Source of the DNA: Brevibacillus sp042683565 | GTDB taxonomy: Bacteria; Bacillota; Bacilli; Brevibacillales; Brevibacillaceae | NCBI RefSeq assembly: GCF_042683565.1 | Contig: NZ_JBHUJW010000043.1 | Coordinates: 124,001-188,000, forward strand | Reading direction: 5' to 3' | DNA: 64,000 nucleotides | Part shown: positions 8,680 through 17,193 of the stretch, piece after piece | Layout: every line of letters starts with the position of its first letter | How positions within the stretch are numbered: position 1 is the first letter of the stretch | The notes under the pieces: model-generated | What the model saw: the letters and a program-made list of their open reading frames with translations, nothing else | What the model was told of the DNA's origin: nothing | Databases searched by the model: none | Translations under genes and position numbers: made by a program

Positions 8680-8797
8680 GTTCCTAAACCGAGACCGAGA
8701 GTGGCTTTTTCCACTTTCACGTCGGCTACGCGTCAGTACGCGGCCTTTCAAGACAACCGGGATAGGGACTTTTTTCTTGCTTCGAGGAGGGAAAGAC

Positions 8798-9577
8798 GTG
8801 ACGCGCAACAAGGTAGAGATATGCGGGGTAGATACCTCCAAGCTTCCTGTGCTGACGAACAAAGAGATGAGAGAGCTGTTTGAACGGCTCCAGGGCGGCG
8901 AACTGGCTGCACGCGAAAAGCTGGTCAACGGCAATCTGCGGCTGGTGCTCAGCGTCATCCAGCGGTTCAACAACCGCGGAGAGTTCGTGGACGATCTGTT
9001 TCAGGTGGGTTGCATCGGATTGATGAAAGCGATCGACAACTTTGATCTCGGGCAAAACGTCAAATTCTCCACCTATGCGGTGCCGATGATCATCGGCGAG
9101 ATTCGGCGGTATTTGCGGGACAACAATCCGATACGTGTCTCCAGATCGTTGCGCGACATCGCGTACAAGGCCTTGCAGGTGCGCGACAACCTGACTAACA
9201 AACATTCGCGCGAGCCCACCATCACAGAGATCTCTCAGGAATTGAACGTAGCCAAGGAAGATGTCGTATTCGCTCTCGATGCGATTCAGGACCCCGTTTC
9301 CCTGTTCGAGCCGATCTATCAGGATGGCGGAGACCCGATCTACGTCATGGATCAAATCAGCGATGAAAAAAACAAGGACGTGACGTGGGTGGAAGAAATC
9401 GCCTTGCGGGAAGGCATGCAGCGTCTGGGTGAAAGGGAAAAAATGATTTTATCCATGCGCTTTTACGAGGGGAAGACCCAGATGGAGGTAGCGGAGGAAA
9501 TCGGTATCTCGCAAGCTCAGGTGTCACGGCTGGAAAAAGCGGCGATCGCCCATATGCAAAAGCACGTACAATCGTAA
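8798..9577 (+). CDS. sigG: sporulation sigma factor sigma-G
   Basis: Late forespore sigma factor, 259 residues. The GTG at 8798 follows GAGGAGGG and gives TRNKVEICGVDTSKLP, the conserved SigG N-terminus. Core regions are intact: 2.1-2.4 (NGNLRLVLSVIQRFNNRGEF, DLFQVGCIGLMKAIDNFD, FSTYAVPMIIGEIRRYLRD), region 3, and region 4 (GKTQMEVAEEIGISQAQVSRLE). It is separated from sigE by 147 bases containing the candidate forespore promoter. B. subtilis has ylmA after sigG; here it is absent and ylmC follows. Confidence 0.98.
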   Translation: MTRNKVEICGVDTSKLPVLTNKEMRELFERLQGGELAAREKLVNGNLRLVLSVIQRFNNRGEFVDDLFQVGCIGLMKAIDNFDLGQNVKFSTYAVPMIIGEIRRYLRDNNPIRVSRSLRDIAYKALQVRDNLTNKHSREPTITEISQELNVAKEDVVFALDAIQDPVSLFEPIYQDGGDPIYVMDQISDEKNKDVTWVEEIALREGMQRLGEREKMILSMRFYEGKTQMEVAEEIGISQAQVSRLEKAAIAHMQKHVQS

Positions 9578-9593
9578 CGGTATCTTACATAGG

Positions 9594-9628
9594 AAACCCG
9601 GCGGCATTCGGTCCGTTCGGGTTTTTTG
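9594..9628 (+). terminator. intrinsic terminator after sigG
   Basis: AAACCCG and CGGGTTT pair around a 17-base loop and run into TTTTTT, 17 bases after the sigG stop. Confidence 0.75.
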
Positions 9629-9681
9629 TATGGTTGTCTGGAAGAAGGAGACGCCGCCCCGAGCTTTTTTCTTCAGACGGG

Positions 9682-9708
9682 ACATATTCCGCACGCGACT
9701 CATATACT
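9682..9708 (+). promoter_or_regulatory. possible sigma-E promoter of ylmC
   Basis: ACATATT (9682-9688) and CATATACT (9701-9708), 12 bases apart. The -10 box matches the sigma-E pattern CATACAhT at 7 of 8 positions and the -35 core ATATT is present. The spacer is 1-2 bases short. Confidence 0.35.
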
Positions 9709-9739
9709 ACAAGTAACGGAGAAAAGTGGGTGAGAAAGA

Positions 9740-10021
9740 ATGGTGAAAATCTCTGACTTCCAGACGAAAGAAGTAGTGAATATTCTGGACGGGAAGCGGC
9801 TTGGGCATATTTCCGATCTGGAAATTGATTTGCGTCACGGACGCGTAGAGGCGATTGTTGTGCCTGGACCTGGCAAGTTTCTGGGCTTTTTTTCATCCGG
9901 CAACGATTTTGTTATTCCCTGGCGCAATATTGTCAAGATTGGCAAGGATGTCGTGCTTGTACGCATAGAAGAGACGCTGCGGGTAGAGGCGAGAACCTCC
10001 GGTGAAGATTACAGAGGGTAG
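9740..10021 (+). CDS. ylmC: YlmC/YmxH family PRC-barrel sporulation protein
   Basis: 93-residue PRC-barrel protein: MVKISDFQTKEVVNI, then GKRLGHISDLEIDLRHGRVEAIVVPG and FVIPWRNIVKIGKDVVLVRI. The YlmC/YmxH family is restricted mainly to spore formers and usually annotated as sporulation-associated, with no known biochemical activity. It lies between sigG and pgeF as in B. subtilis and has its own terminator and possibly its own sigma-E promoter. Confidence 0.88.
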   Translation: MVKISDFQTKEVVNILDGKRLGHISDLEIDLRHGRVEAIVVPGPGKFLGFFSSGNDFVIPWRNIVKIGKDVVLVRIEETLRVEARTSGEDYRG

Positions 10022-10027
10022 GGAAAG

Positions 10028-10053
10028 AAAGGCGGGGAATCGCCTTTTTTTTC
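10028..10053 (+). terminator. intrinsic terminator after ylmC
   Basis: AAAGGCG, a 6-base loop, CGCCTTTTTTTT: a short GC stem with a long T-run, 7 bases after the ylmC stop. Confidence 0.85.
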
Positions 10054-10096
10054 TGTTCAGCTATGGTATGATAAGCCATATGAGGAAGGTGACAAC

Positions 10097-10945
10097 ATGA
10101 GAGAACCGTTTGTCATGGCGCAGGATCGACCGTTTTTGCATTTGCAGGATTGGGAACATCGGTTTCCCGGTCTGGTAGCTGGGTTTACGATTCGCACGGG
10201 AGGAGTAAGTGAACAACCGTACGAGTCTTTCAATATGGGGTTGCACGTAGGCGACGACCCGGCGCATGTGGTGGTCAATCGACGGATGCTCGCCCAGCAT
10301 CTTCAGTTTCCGTTTGAGGCGTGGACGTGCGCGGATCAGGTGCACGGCAACCGCGTATGCCAGGTGACGGCGGGAGGCGCTGGCAGAGAGAGCCTTGGGG
10401 ATGTCATTGCGGCTACCGACGGTCTGTTTACGGAAAAAGAGGGAATTTTGCTCGCTTCCTTTTATGCTGACTGTGTGCCGCTGTTTTTCCTCGATCCGGC
10501 CTCCGGGGCGATCGGACTGGCGCACGCGGGCTGGAAAGGGACCGTTGCGCGTATTGCCGAGGAAATGGTGAAAGCGTTGGAGCAGCAATCCAAAGCGAAG
10601 CGCGAACAGCTGTTGGCAGCCATCGGGCCTTCGATCGGCGGCTGCTGCTACGAGGTGGATGAACGAATCATGGAGCAGGTGCAAACGAGCGCCAGGGACT
10701 GGGAGCAATGTGTAGCTCCATCCGGGAACGGACGGTATATGCTCGACTTGCGCAAGCTCAATACGCTCATTTTGCTGGAAGCGGGCATTTCGCCGGACCA
10801 TATCGAATCTACAGACTGGTGTACGAGCTGCCGTACCGACTTGTTTTTTTCCCATCGCAAGGAAGCGGGAGCAGCGGGAACTACGGGGCGGATGGCTTCG
10901 TTTATCGGTTGGAAAACCAGGAAGGGAGCAAGTAGTTCGTCATGA
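10097..10945 (+). CDS. pgeF: YfiH/PgeF-family purine nucleoside phosphorylase or peptidoglycan-editing factor
   Basis: 282-residue member of the multicopper-polyphenol-oxidoreductase-like fold family (YlmD of B. subtilis, YfiH/PgeF of E. coli). Conserved signatures are FTIRTGGVSEQPYESFNMGLHVGD, QVHGNRV, ATDGLFTE, ADCVPLFFLDP and LAHAGWKGT with the Cys/His zinc ligands, plus IGPSIGGCCYEV. Homologues show purine nucleoside phosphorylase/adenosine deaminase activity, and E. coli PgeF prevents misincorporation in peptidoglycan precursors. It is the first gene of the ylm operon and overlaps ylmE by 4 bases (ATGA). Confidence 0.9.
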   Translation: MREPFVMAQDRPFLHLQDWEHRFPGLVAGFTIRTGGVSEQPYESFNMGLHVGDDPAHVVVNRRMLAQHLQFPFEAWTCADQVHGNRVCQVTAGGAGRESLGDVIAATDGLFTEKEGILLASFYADCVPLFFLDPASGAIGLAHAGWKGTVARIAEEMVKALEQQSKAKREQLLAAIGPSIGGCCYEVDERIMEQVQTSARDWEQCVAPSGNGRYMLDLRKLNTLILLEAGISPDHIESTDWCTSCRTDLFFSHRKEAGAAGTTGRMASFIGWKTRKGASSSS

Positions 10946-11637
10946 GTATGGACATGGAACTGTTGAAGCAACGGATGCAAGCAATCGAGGAAAGAATTCA
11001 GGCGGCATGCGCGCGAGCCGGGCGAAAGCGGGAAGACGTAAAGATTATTGCCGTAACCAAATACGTCGATGCCGAAGCGATCCGCGACCTGCTTGATGCC
11101 GGAATCGAGCATATCGGGGAAAACCGCGTGCAGGATGGCGTGCCCAAGTACGAGCAGTACGGGGATCGGGGCACGTGGCATTTCATCGGCCACTTGCAGA
11201 CGAACAAAGCGAAAGAAGTCGTAGGACGATTTCCGTACATCCATTCGCTGGATCGACTGTCTCTGGCCGAGGAGCTGAACAAAAGGGGACAGGCGCTAAA
11301 TCAGGTTGTCCATTGCTTTTTGCAGCTAAATATTTCCGGTGAAGAGACAAAATTTGGGCTTAGTCCCAATGATGTATTGGCTTTTTTGCAGGAAACCAGT
11401 AATATGAAACATATAAAGATCATGGGATTGATGACCATGGCGCCTGTTGTCGAAAATGCGGAGGAGGCGCGGCCGGTATTTCGCGGTTTGCGCGAATGGA
11501 AAGAGCGAATAAACGAATGGACATTCCCTCACGTGCAAATCGAGGAGCTGTCCATGGGTATGTCCAGCGATTTTGAAGTGGCGATTGAAGAAGGAGCTAC
11601 ATATATTCGACTGGGCTCTGTGTTGGTGAAGCCATGA
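10942..11637 (+). CDS. ylmE: YggS-family pyridoxal-phosphate homeostasis protein
   Basis: 231-residue fold-III PLP-binding protein (YlmE/YggS/PROSC). The PLP lysine lies in IIAVTKYVDAEAI. Other family motifs are IGENRVQDG, WHFIGHLQTNKAK, QLNISGEETKFGL, IMGLMTMAP and LSMGMSSDFEVAIEEGATYIRLGS. It is thought to buffer PLP and affect amino-acid homeostasis; no catalytic reaction is known. The ATG at 10942 overlaps the pgeF stop, indicating translational coupling. An ATG at 10948 is an alternative. Confidence 0.92.
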   Translation: MSMDMELLKQRMQAIEERIQAACARAGRKREDVKIIAVTKYVDAEAIRDLLDAGIEHIGENRVQDGVPKYEQYGDRGTWHFIGHLQTNKAKEVVGRFPYIHSLDRLSLAEELNKRGQALNQVVHCFLQLNISGEETKFGLSPNDVLAFLQETSNMKHIKIMGLMTMAPVVENAEEARPVFRGLREWKERINEWTFPHVQIEELSMGMSSDFEVAIEEGATYIRLGSVLVKP

Positions 11638-11689
11638 ACCAAGGTTCGGTCCTGTCGACGGTACAGAGTAAGGAAAGGAGGATAAGAGA

Positions 11690-12112
11690 ATGGGAGTTAT
11701 GAACAAACTGATGGGGTTCCTGGGTCTGGAAAACGAAGAATACATCGAAGAAACGATTGAAGAAGACGATCACGAGGAGCAAGAGACTATGCACAGACGG
11801 CCGCAAGCGAGCCGTGCGAACAACGTGGTCCCTTTTCAAGCCAGGGAAAAGGAGGGCATCCGTCTGATTCTCTGTGAACCCCGTCATTACAGTGATGCGC
11901 AAGATATCGCAGACAACCTGCGCCATCGCAGGCCGGTCGTGGTGAATCTGCACCGCGTGGAAAAGGACCAGGCGAAGCGGATTATCGACTTCTTGAGCGG
12001 AACGGTCTATGCGCTGAACGGAGATATTCAAAAAGTGGGCGACACCATCTTTGTGTGCACCCCGGATCACGTGGACATCCAGGGTACAATCTCCAGTGTG
12101 ATGGAAGAATAG
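11690..12112 (+). CDS. sepF: cell division protein SepF
   Basis: 140-residue SepF (YlmF). It has the N-terminal membrane-binding helix (MGVMNKLMGFLGL), an acidic linker (EEYIEETIEEDDHEE) and the C-terminal ring-forming domain (ILCEPRHYSDAQDIADNLRHRR, VVNLHRVEKDQAKRIIDFLSG). It bundles FtsZ filaments by binding the FtsZ C-terminal peptide and anchors them to the membrane. Strong ribosome-binding site (GGAAAGGAGG). Third gene of the ylm operon. Confidence 0.95.
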   Translation: MGVMNKLMGFLGLENEEYIEETIEEDDHEEQETMHRRPQASRANNVVPFQAREKEGIRLILCEPRHYSDAQDIADNLRHRRPVVVNLHRVEKDQAKRIIDFLSGTVYALNGDIQKVGDTIFVCTPDHVDIQGTISSVMEE

Positions 12113-12141
12113 GGATTATACGATGAAAAAAGGGTGAGGGA

Positions 12142-12405
12142 ATGGGTTACCTTCTGACTGTATTGGATTTTGCATTTACGGTTTATCAATACATGATTAT
12201 TGCCTACATCTTGATGTCGTGGGTGCCGCAAATGCGCGAGACCGGAATCGGGCAGCTTCTGGAACGGCTGGTCGAGCCGTATTTGGCGCCGTTTCGCCGC
12301 TTTATCCCGCCGCTCGGATTCATTGACATTTCTCCGGTTGTCGCTTTGATCGCATTACGTTTTGCCTATTACGGACTTTTTTCCATTTTGACGAAAATTG
12401 CTTAG
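12142..12405 (+). CDS. ylmG: YggT-family membrane protein YlmG
   Basis: 87 residues with two hydrophobic segments: VLDFAFTVYQYMIIAYILMS and the C-terminal IDISPVVALIALRFAYYGLF. The conserved family motifs are SWVPQMRE and LVEPYLAPFRRFIPPLG. YggT/YlmG proteins sit next to sepF across Gram-positives and have been linked to division and, in plastids, nucleoid distribution. Exact role unknown. Start ATG 12142 follows GGGTGAGGGA. Confidence 0.9.
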   Translation: MGYLLTVLDFAFTVYQYMIIAYILMSWVPQMRETGIGQLLERLVEPYLAPFRRFIPPLGFIDISPVVALIALRFAYYGLFSILTKIA

Positions 12406-12418
12406 GCGAGTGAGCACG

Positions 12419-13192
12419 ATGAGTCTATTTGATCACTTTGGAAAAGAAGAACGTCCCTTTGTCGAACGGGCGCTGGAAATGCTGACGCAAGTAGAGCGGA
12501 AGCAGGCCATGCGCCTTACTGATTTTCTGGACCCGCGGCAGCTCTTCATCTTTCGCAGTCTGTCCTCCCAGGTGCACGATGTGTGCATTTCGGCACACGG
12601 CGGCTATGACGGGGCTGAGCGTGTGCGGGCGATTCTCCACCCCGAGTACATGACCGTTGACCCGGAAGACTACCGGCTGGCCTTGCTGCGTATTCACGCC
12701 GACCAGCGCTTTCACGTATTCGAGCACCGGGATGTGATGGGGGCGCTTCTGAATGCAGGGATGAAGCGGGAAAAATTCGGGGACATGCTGACAGATGCAG
12801 AGGGCAGCTATGCCGTCGTCGCGGAGGAAGTGGCGGATTACATCTGTATGCAGGTGACGCAGATTCACCGCACTTCTGTCCAGTTTGAACGGGTGGCATG
12901 GGAGGCGTTTTCCCCGCCGGCACCGCGCTTTGCGGAGAAAACGATTACGGTGCCGTCTCCTCGGCTGGATGCCGTCATCGGGGAAGTGCACCATTTATCG
13001 AGGGCCAAGGCCGTCGTGCCGATCCGTGCCGGGAAAGTGAAAGTGAACTGGAAGATTGTGGAGGACCCTGCGCATGCGCTGCAGGCAGGGGATATGGTCT
13101 CCCTGGCAGGTTTTGGGCGCTTCAAAGTGCTGGAAATCATGGGACCGACCCGCAGCGGCAGGCTGCGCATGAATGTCGGGCTTGTTACATAA
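12419..13192 (+). CDS. ylmH: YlmH-family S4-domain RNA-binding protein
   Basis: 257 residues, the same length as B. subtilis YlmH. The N-terminal part (FVERALEMLTQVERKQAMRLTDFLDPRQ) is family-specific. The C-terminal S4 domain (SPRLDAVIGEVHHLSRAKAVVPIRAGKVKVNWKIVEDP ... AGDMVSLAGFGRFKVLEI) binds structured RNA. Recent work places YlmH on the ribosome as a quality-control factor. The ATG at 12419 gives MSLFDHFGKEE and is 8 bases after AGGCGAG; the open frame upstream overlaps ylmG. Confidence 0.9.
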   Translation: MSLFDHFGKEERPFVERALEMLTQVERKQAMRLTDFLDPRQLFIFRSLSSQVHDVCISAHGGYDGAERVRAILHPEYMTVDPEDYRLALLRIHADQRFHVFEHRDVMGALLNAGMKREKFGDMLTDAEGSYAVVAEEVADYICMQVTQIHRTSVQFERVAWEAFSPPAPRFAEKTITVPSPRLDAVIGEVHHLSRAKAVVPIRAGKVKVNWKIVEDPAHALQAGDMVSLAGFGRFKVLEIMGPTRSGRLRMNVGLVT

Positions 13193-13244
13193 GATAGAGC
13201 TGATCTGAAAAATTTGCAAAATACGGCAGGATATACAGCTGAAC

Positions 13245-13252
13245 TTGTCGAA
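13245..13252 (+). promoter_or_regulatory. perfect Spo0A box upstream of divIVA
   Basis: TTGTCGAA, an exact match to the core 0A box TGTCGAA, lies 40 bases before the divIVA start in a 99-base intergenic gap. A 7-mer can occur by chance, so this is tentative. Confidence 0.35.
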
Positions 13253-13291
13253 AGGTAAGGCAATGATTATCGGGAAAAGTGGGGGGTTCAT

Positions 13292-13777
13292 GTGCCTTTA
13301 ACGCCGTTGGATATACACAATAAGGAATTCAGTACCGGATTTCGCGGATACAACATTGACGAAGTAAACGAGTTTCTGGATCAGGTCATTAAAGATTTTG
13401 AACTCCTGATTAAAGAAAAAAAGGAATTGGAAGAGCGCATCGCCATTCTCAATGAGCGTGTGGATCATTATAAGAGCCTGGAAGAAAATTTGAGCAAGTC
13501 CATTCTGGTGGCGCAAGAGACGGCGGAAGATGTCAAGTCGAATGCGCGCAAGGAAGCGCAGCTGATTTTGAAGGAAGCCGAGAAAAATGCGGACCGGATC
13601 GTCAACGAAGCGCTGGCCAAGTCCCGCAAGATCGCCATCGAAATCGAAGAATTGAAAAAACGCGCCTCCGTCTACCGCATGCGCTTCCGCACACTGCTGG
13701 AAGCCCAGCTGGAAATGCTGGAAAACGGTGCGTGGGATGACATCGAGCAGGCAGATTCTGCTGTCGTTGTTGAATAA
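13292..13777 (+). CDS. divIVA: septum and pole-site determinant DivIVA
   Basis: Coiled-coil protein that recognises negatively curved membrane at septa and poles; it positions MinCD (via MinJ) and anchors the chromosome origin through RacA in sporulation. The GTG at 13292 gives PLTPLDIHNKEFSTGFRGYN, the conserved lipid-binding domain with the F/R pair at the crossed-loop tip. The rest is a long coiled coil (about residues 28-140: LEENLSKSILVAQETAEDVK, KEAEKNADRIVNEALAKSRKIA). 161 residues, normal length. It follows ylmH as in B. subtilis. Confidence 0.96.
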   Translation: MPLTPLDIHNKEFSTGFRGYNIDEVNEFLDQVIKDFELLIKEKKELEERIAILNERVDHYKSLEENLSKSILVAQETAEDVKSNARKEAQLILKEAEKNADRIVNEALAKSRKIAIEIEELKKRASVYRMRFRTLLEAQLEMLENGAWDDIEQADSAVVVE

Positions 13778-13781
13778 AGCA

Positions 13782-13811
13782 TTGACGTTCGGTTGATGAT
13801 GGTACTATAAT
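13782..13811 (+). promoter_or_regulatory. sigma-A promoter of the ileS T-box transcript
   Basis: TTGACG (13782-13787), 18-base spacer, TATAAT (13806-13811). It stands directly upstream of the T-box leader and begins 5 bases after the divIVA stop. Confidence 0.85.
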
Positions 13812-13819
13812 GAAAATCA

Positions 13820-14131
13820 ACTTTTGTTCTGACAACAACATAAGTCGACGATGATCGGGAAGAGTACGTGAGAATCGCGCTGTCAAGAGAGCCGGGGGTA
13901 GGTGAGAGCCCGGTCAGCTGCATCCGCAGAAAATCACCCGGGAGTTCAATAGCCGAAATCTTGCCGACAGCTGGTGGCGAGGGAGTAAGTGAGCGCGTCA
14001 TTCCCGTTACGAATGAGACAAGTGGAACGATGGTCGGCTTATGCCCTTTTCGCATAGGCGGTCGTTCAATCTGGGTGGTACCACGGGAGCCTTCTCTCGT
14101 CCCAATCGGGATGAGTGAAGGCTTTTTTATA
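13820..14131 (+). promoter_or_regulatory. T-box leader (isoleucine) of ileS with terminator
   Basis: tRNA-sensing leader of about 310 bases. Visible elements are the GAGTA motif at about 13861, an AGAGAG-type stem I motif in CAAGAGAGCCGGG, and the 3' specifier strand GAAAATCACCCGGGAG with a candidate Ile codon ATC at 13933-13935. The antiterminator T-box sequence TGGGTGGTACCACGGG is at 14072-14087. The intrinsic terminator is at 14088-14130 (AGCCTTC...GAAGGCT then TTTTTA). Uncharged tRNA-Ile is expected to stabilise the antiterminator and allow ileS transcription. This accounts for the 377-base gap before ileS. Confidence 0.93.
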
Positions 14132-14154
14132 TTCATTTAGGAGTGAATGTAGCT

Positions 14155-16938
14155 ATGGATTTCAGCAAAACGTTATCGCTGCCAAAAACGGATTTTCCTA
14201 TGCGCGGCAACCTGCCGAATCGCGAGCCTCTCGTGCAGGCTGCGTGGGACGAGATGGACATTTACAAGCTCGTTCAGGAGCGTACAGCGGGGCGCCCGTC
14301 CTTTGTCCTGCATGACGGCCCGCCGTATGCGAACGGGGATATTCACATCGGCCATGCGCTGAACAAAATCCTCAAAGACTTTATTGTGCGCTACAAATCG
14401 ATGGCGGGCTTCTGCGCTCCGTACATTCCGGGTTGGGATACGCACGGCCTTCCGATCGAACAGGCAATCGTCAATGCGCAAGGGCTGGATCGCCGCAGCA
14501 TTGAAGTCAATGATTTCCGCAAGCGCTGCGAAGACTATGCCTGGTCTTACATCAACAAACAGCGCGACCAGTTCAAACGTCTGGGCATTCGCGGCGACTG
14601 GGAAAACCCTTACGTGACGCTGCGTCCGGAATACGAAGCGAACCAGATCCGCGTGTTCGGGGAAATGGCGAAAAAAGGCTACATCTACAAAGGGCTGCGC
14701 TGTGTGTACTGGTCTCCTTCTTCCGAGACGGCTCTGGCTGATGCGGAAATCGAGTACAAGGACAAACGCTCCCCTTCCATTTACGTCAGCTTCCAGGTGG
14801 TGGACGGCAAAGGACATCTGGACAATGAAACAGGCGTCGTCATCTGGACGACTACCCCGTGGACGATTCCGGCGAACCTGGCAATCTCGCTGCATCCGGA
14901 GCTGGAGTACAGTGTCGTGAAAGCGGATGGCCGCAAGTTCCTCGTCGCGAGCGGACTGGTGGAAGGCGCAAGCAAGGAAATCGGCTGGGAGAGCGTAGAA
15001 GTGCTCTCCACGCACAAGGGCGCAGATCTGGAAGGCGTCGTGACGCAGCATCCATTCTATGACCGCACTTCTCCCATCATCCTTGGCGAGCACGTGACAC
15101 TGGATGCCGGTACCGGCTGCGTCCACACGGCTCCCGGACATGGGGAAGACGACTTTGCTGTGGGACAAAAATACAATCTGGGCGTGCTTTGCCCGGTCGA
15201 CCACGAAGGAAAAATGACCAGTGAAGCGCCTGGCTTTGAAGGTCTGTTCTACGAGGATGCCAACAAAGTAGTGACGGAAAAGCTGCAAGAAAAAGGCGCA
15301 TTGCTCAAGCTCAGCTTCTTCACCCACTCCTATCCGCATGACTGGCGGACGAAAAAGCCGGTGATCTACCGCGCGACAGAACAGTGGTTTGCGTCTATCG
15401 ACGGTTTCCGCGAGCAAATGCTGGAAGCGATCAAACAGGTGAAATGGATTCCGCACTGGGGCGAAACCCGCCTCGCCAACATGATCGCGGACCGCGGCGA
15501 CTGGTGCATTTCCCGTCAGCGCGTATGGGGTGTACCGATCCCGATCTTCTACTGCAAATCCTGCAATGAGCCGGTCATCAACGACACGACGATCAACCAC
15601 ATCGCGGAGCTGTTCCGCAAAGAAGGCTCCTCTGTCTGGTTTGCCCGCGAAGCAAGCGAGCTGGTGCCGGAAGGTCTGTCCTGCTCGAAATGTGGCTGCA
15701 CCGAGTTCCGCAAAGAAACGGACATCATGGACGTCTGGTTCGATTCCGGTTCCAGCCACGTCGCTGTCTTGAAGGAACGGGGAGTCAGCTGGCCGGCAGA
15801 TTTGTATCTGGAAGGCTCCGACCAATATCGCGGATGGTTCAACTCCTCGCTGTCCACCAGCGTTGCCGTGTTTGGCACGGCGCCGTACAAAGGCGTGCTC
15901 AGCCACGGCTTCACGCTCGACGGCGAAGGACGGAAAATGTCCAAATCGCTGGGGAATGTGATCGTGCCGCAAGAGGTTATCAATAGCCTTGGGGCAGACA
16001 TCCTGCGTCTGTGGGTCGCTTCCGTTGACTACCAGGCAGACCAACGGATTTCGGATGCCATCCTGAGCCAGATCGCGGAAGTGTACCGGAAAATCCGCAA
16101 TACGTTCCGCTTCCTGCTCGGAAACCTGGACGGCTTCGATCCGGCGAAACACCGCGTTACCTACGAACAGCTGGGTGAGCTGGACCGTTACGTGCTGGCG
16201 AGAGCAGCGAAGATGGTCAAACGCGTGCGCAAGGCGTACGATGACTACCAGTTCCATACGGTATTCCACGCTGTCCGCAACTTCTGCGTCATCGACCTGT
16301 CCGCGTTCTATCTGGACATCTGCAAGGACCGCCTGTACGTCGAAGCGCCTGACAGCCTCAAGCGCCGGGCAGCTCAAACCGTCATGTACGATTGCCTGCT
16401 CAATCTCGTGAAGCTGGTGGCACCGCTCTTGCCGCATACGGCAGATGAAGTGTGGGGCTTTATCCCGGGCGTGACCGAGAAGAGCGTTCAGCTGACCGAC
16501 ATGCCTGAAGCAGACGAGCAGCATCTCGGCTTCTCTGCCGAAGAAGCGGACAAATGGGATGCGTTCCTCACCGTGCGAGACGAAGTGCTGAAAGCAATGG
16601 AAGAAGCGCGCCGCAACAAAGTGTTCGGAAACTCCGTTGATGCGAAGCTGACGCTCTATCCGCAAACAGAGGTAGTGGCGAAGACGCTCGCGGCTATGGA
16701 CGATCTGGCGGATCTTTTCATCGTGGCAGAGGTCGAAGTACATCCACAAGGGACTGCGGCACCGGCGGAAGCTGTCCAGCTCGAAGGAATCGCTGCAGTG
16801 GTCACTGCTGCAGAGGGCGTCAAGTGCGAGCGTTGCCGTGTGGTCAAACGCGACGTAGGCGTGCGCCCGGCCTTGCCGACCATTTGCGGACGCTGCGCGG
16901 ATATCGTCGAGAAGCATTACGCCCATCTGGTCGAGTAA
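14155..16938 (+). CDS. ileS: isoleucyl-tRNA synthetase
   Basis: Class I aminoacyl-tRNA synthetase charging tRNA-Ile, 927 residues. The HIGH motif is at residues 64-67 (GDIHIGHALN), the CP1 editing domain around TTTPWTIPANLA, and KMSKS near residue 595 (GRKMSKSLGN). An internal zinc-binding pair set (CKSCNEP, CSKCGC) and a C-terminal zinc finger (CERCRVVKRD ... ICGRCADI) are present, as in the bacterial ileS1 type. ATG 14155 is preferred, 8 bases after AGGAGTGA; a GTG at 14143 would add four residues. Confidence 0.98.
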   Translation: MDFSKTLSLPKTDFPMRGNLPNREPLVQAAWDEMDIYKLVQERTAGRPSFVLHDGPPYANGDIHIGHALNKILKDFIVRYKSMAGFCAPYIPGWDTHGLPIEQAIVNAQGLDRRSIEVNDFRKRCEDYAWSYINKQRDQFKRLGIRGDWENPYVTLRPEYEANQIRVFGEMAKKGYIYKGLRCVYWSPSSETALADAEIEYKDKRSPSIYVSFQVVDGKGHLDNETGVVIWTTTPWTIPANLAISLHPELEYSVVKADGRKFLVASGLVEGASKEIGWESVEVLSTHKGADLEGVVTQHPFYDRTSPIILGEHVTLDAGTGCVHTAPGHGEDDFAVGQKYNLGVLCPVDHEGKMTSEAPGFEGLFYEDANKVVTEKLQEKGALLKLSFFTHSYPHDWRTKKPVIYRATEQWFASIDGFREQMLEAIKQVKWIPHWGETRLANMIADRGDWCISRQRVWGVPIPIFYCKSCNEPVINDTTINHIAELFRKEGSSVWFAREASELVPEGLSCSKCGCTEFRKETDIMDVWFDSGSSHVAVLKERGVSWPADLYLEGSDQYRGWFNSSLSTSVAVFGTAPYKGVLSHGFTLDGEGRKMSKSLGNVIVPQEVINSLGADILRLWVASVDYQADQRISDAILSQIAEVYRKIRNTFRFLLGNLDGFDPAKHRVTYEQLGELDRYVLARAAKMVKRVRKAYDDYQFHTVFHAVRNFCVIDLSAFYLDICKDRLYVEAPDSLKRRAAQTVMYDCLLNLVKLVAPLLPHTADEVWGFIPGVTEKSVQLTDMPEADEQHLGFSAEEADKWDAFLTVRDEVLKAMEEARRNKVFGNSVDAKLTLYPQTEVVAKTLAAMDDLADLFIVAEVEVHPQGTAAPAEAVQLEGIAAVVTAAEGVKCERCRVVKRDVGVRPALPTICGRCADIVEKHYAHLVE

Positions 16939-16970
16939 GCAAACCACAACCGAAAAACGAACGTCAATCG

Positions 16971-17010
16971 AAAACCTGTCATTCCCATCCGGGGCTGGCA
17001 GGTTTTTTTG
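16971..17010 (+). terminator. intrinsic terminator after ileS
   Basis: AAAACCTG and CAGGTTTT pair around a loop and end in a 7-base T-run, about 30 bases after the ileS stop. Confidence 0.8.
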
Positions 17011-17193
17011 TACAGGATTGGCAAGAGCAGGGCAGACACGGACAAAGGAAGAAAGCGGGACTGGCTGCAATGGCCAGGCGCAGCCAGGTTTACGAACATG
17101 AGCGATACGCAGTCAACTTATGGGGGCAGGTTATTTCGGCACAAGCGAAGACATACTACCAGGTGAGGAAACCAAACAAAGGTGGTGTCTGCC

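Noticed and set aside
14173..17070. Very long open frame on the minus strand opposite ileS (about 965 codons)
   Set aside because: It mirrors ileS codon structure, has no family resemblance, no ribosome-binding site and spans the real gene plus its terminator. Such antisense frames are common in GC-rich genes.
17130..17158. Sigma-G or sigma-E promoter before yteA (GTTATTT ... CATACTA)
   Set aside because: The -10 fits but the -35 does not match either consensus well; left as a remark only.
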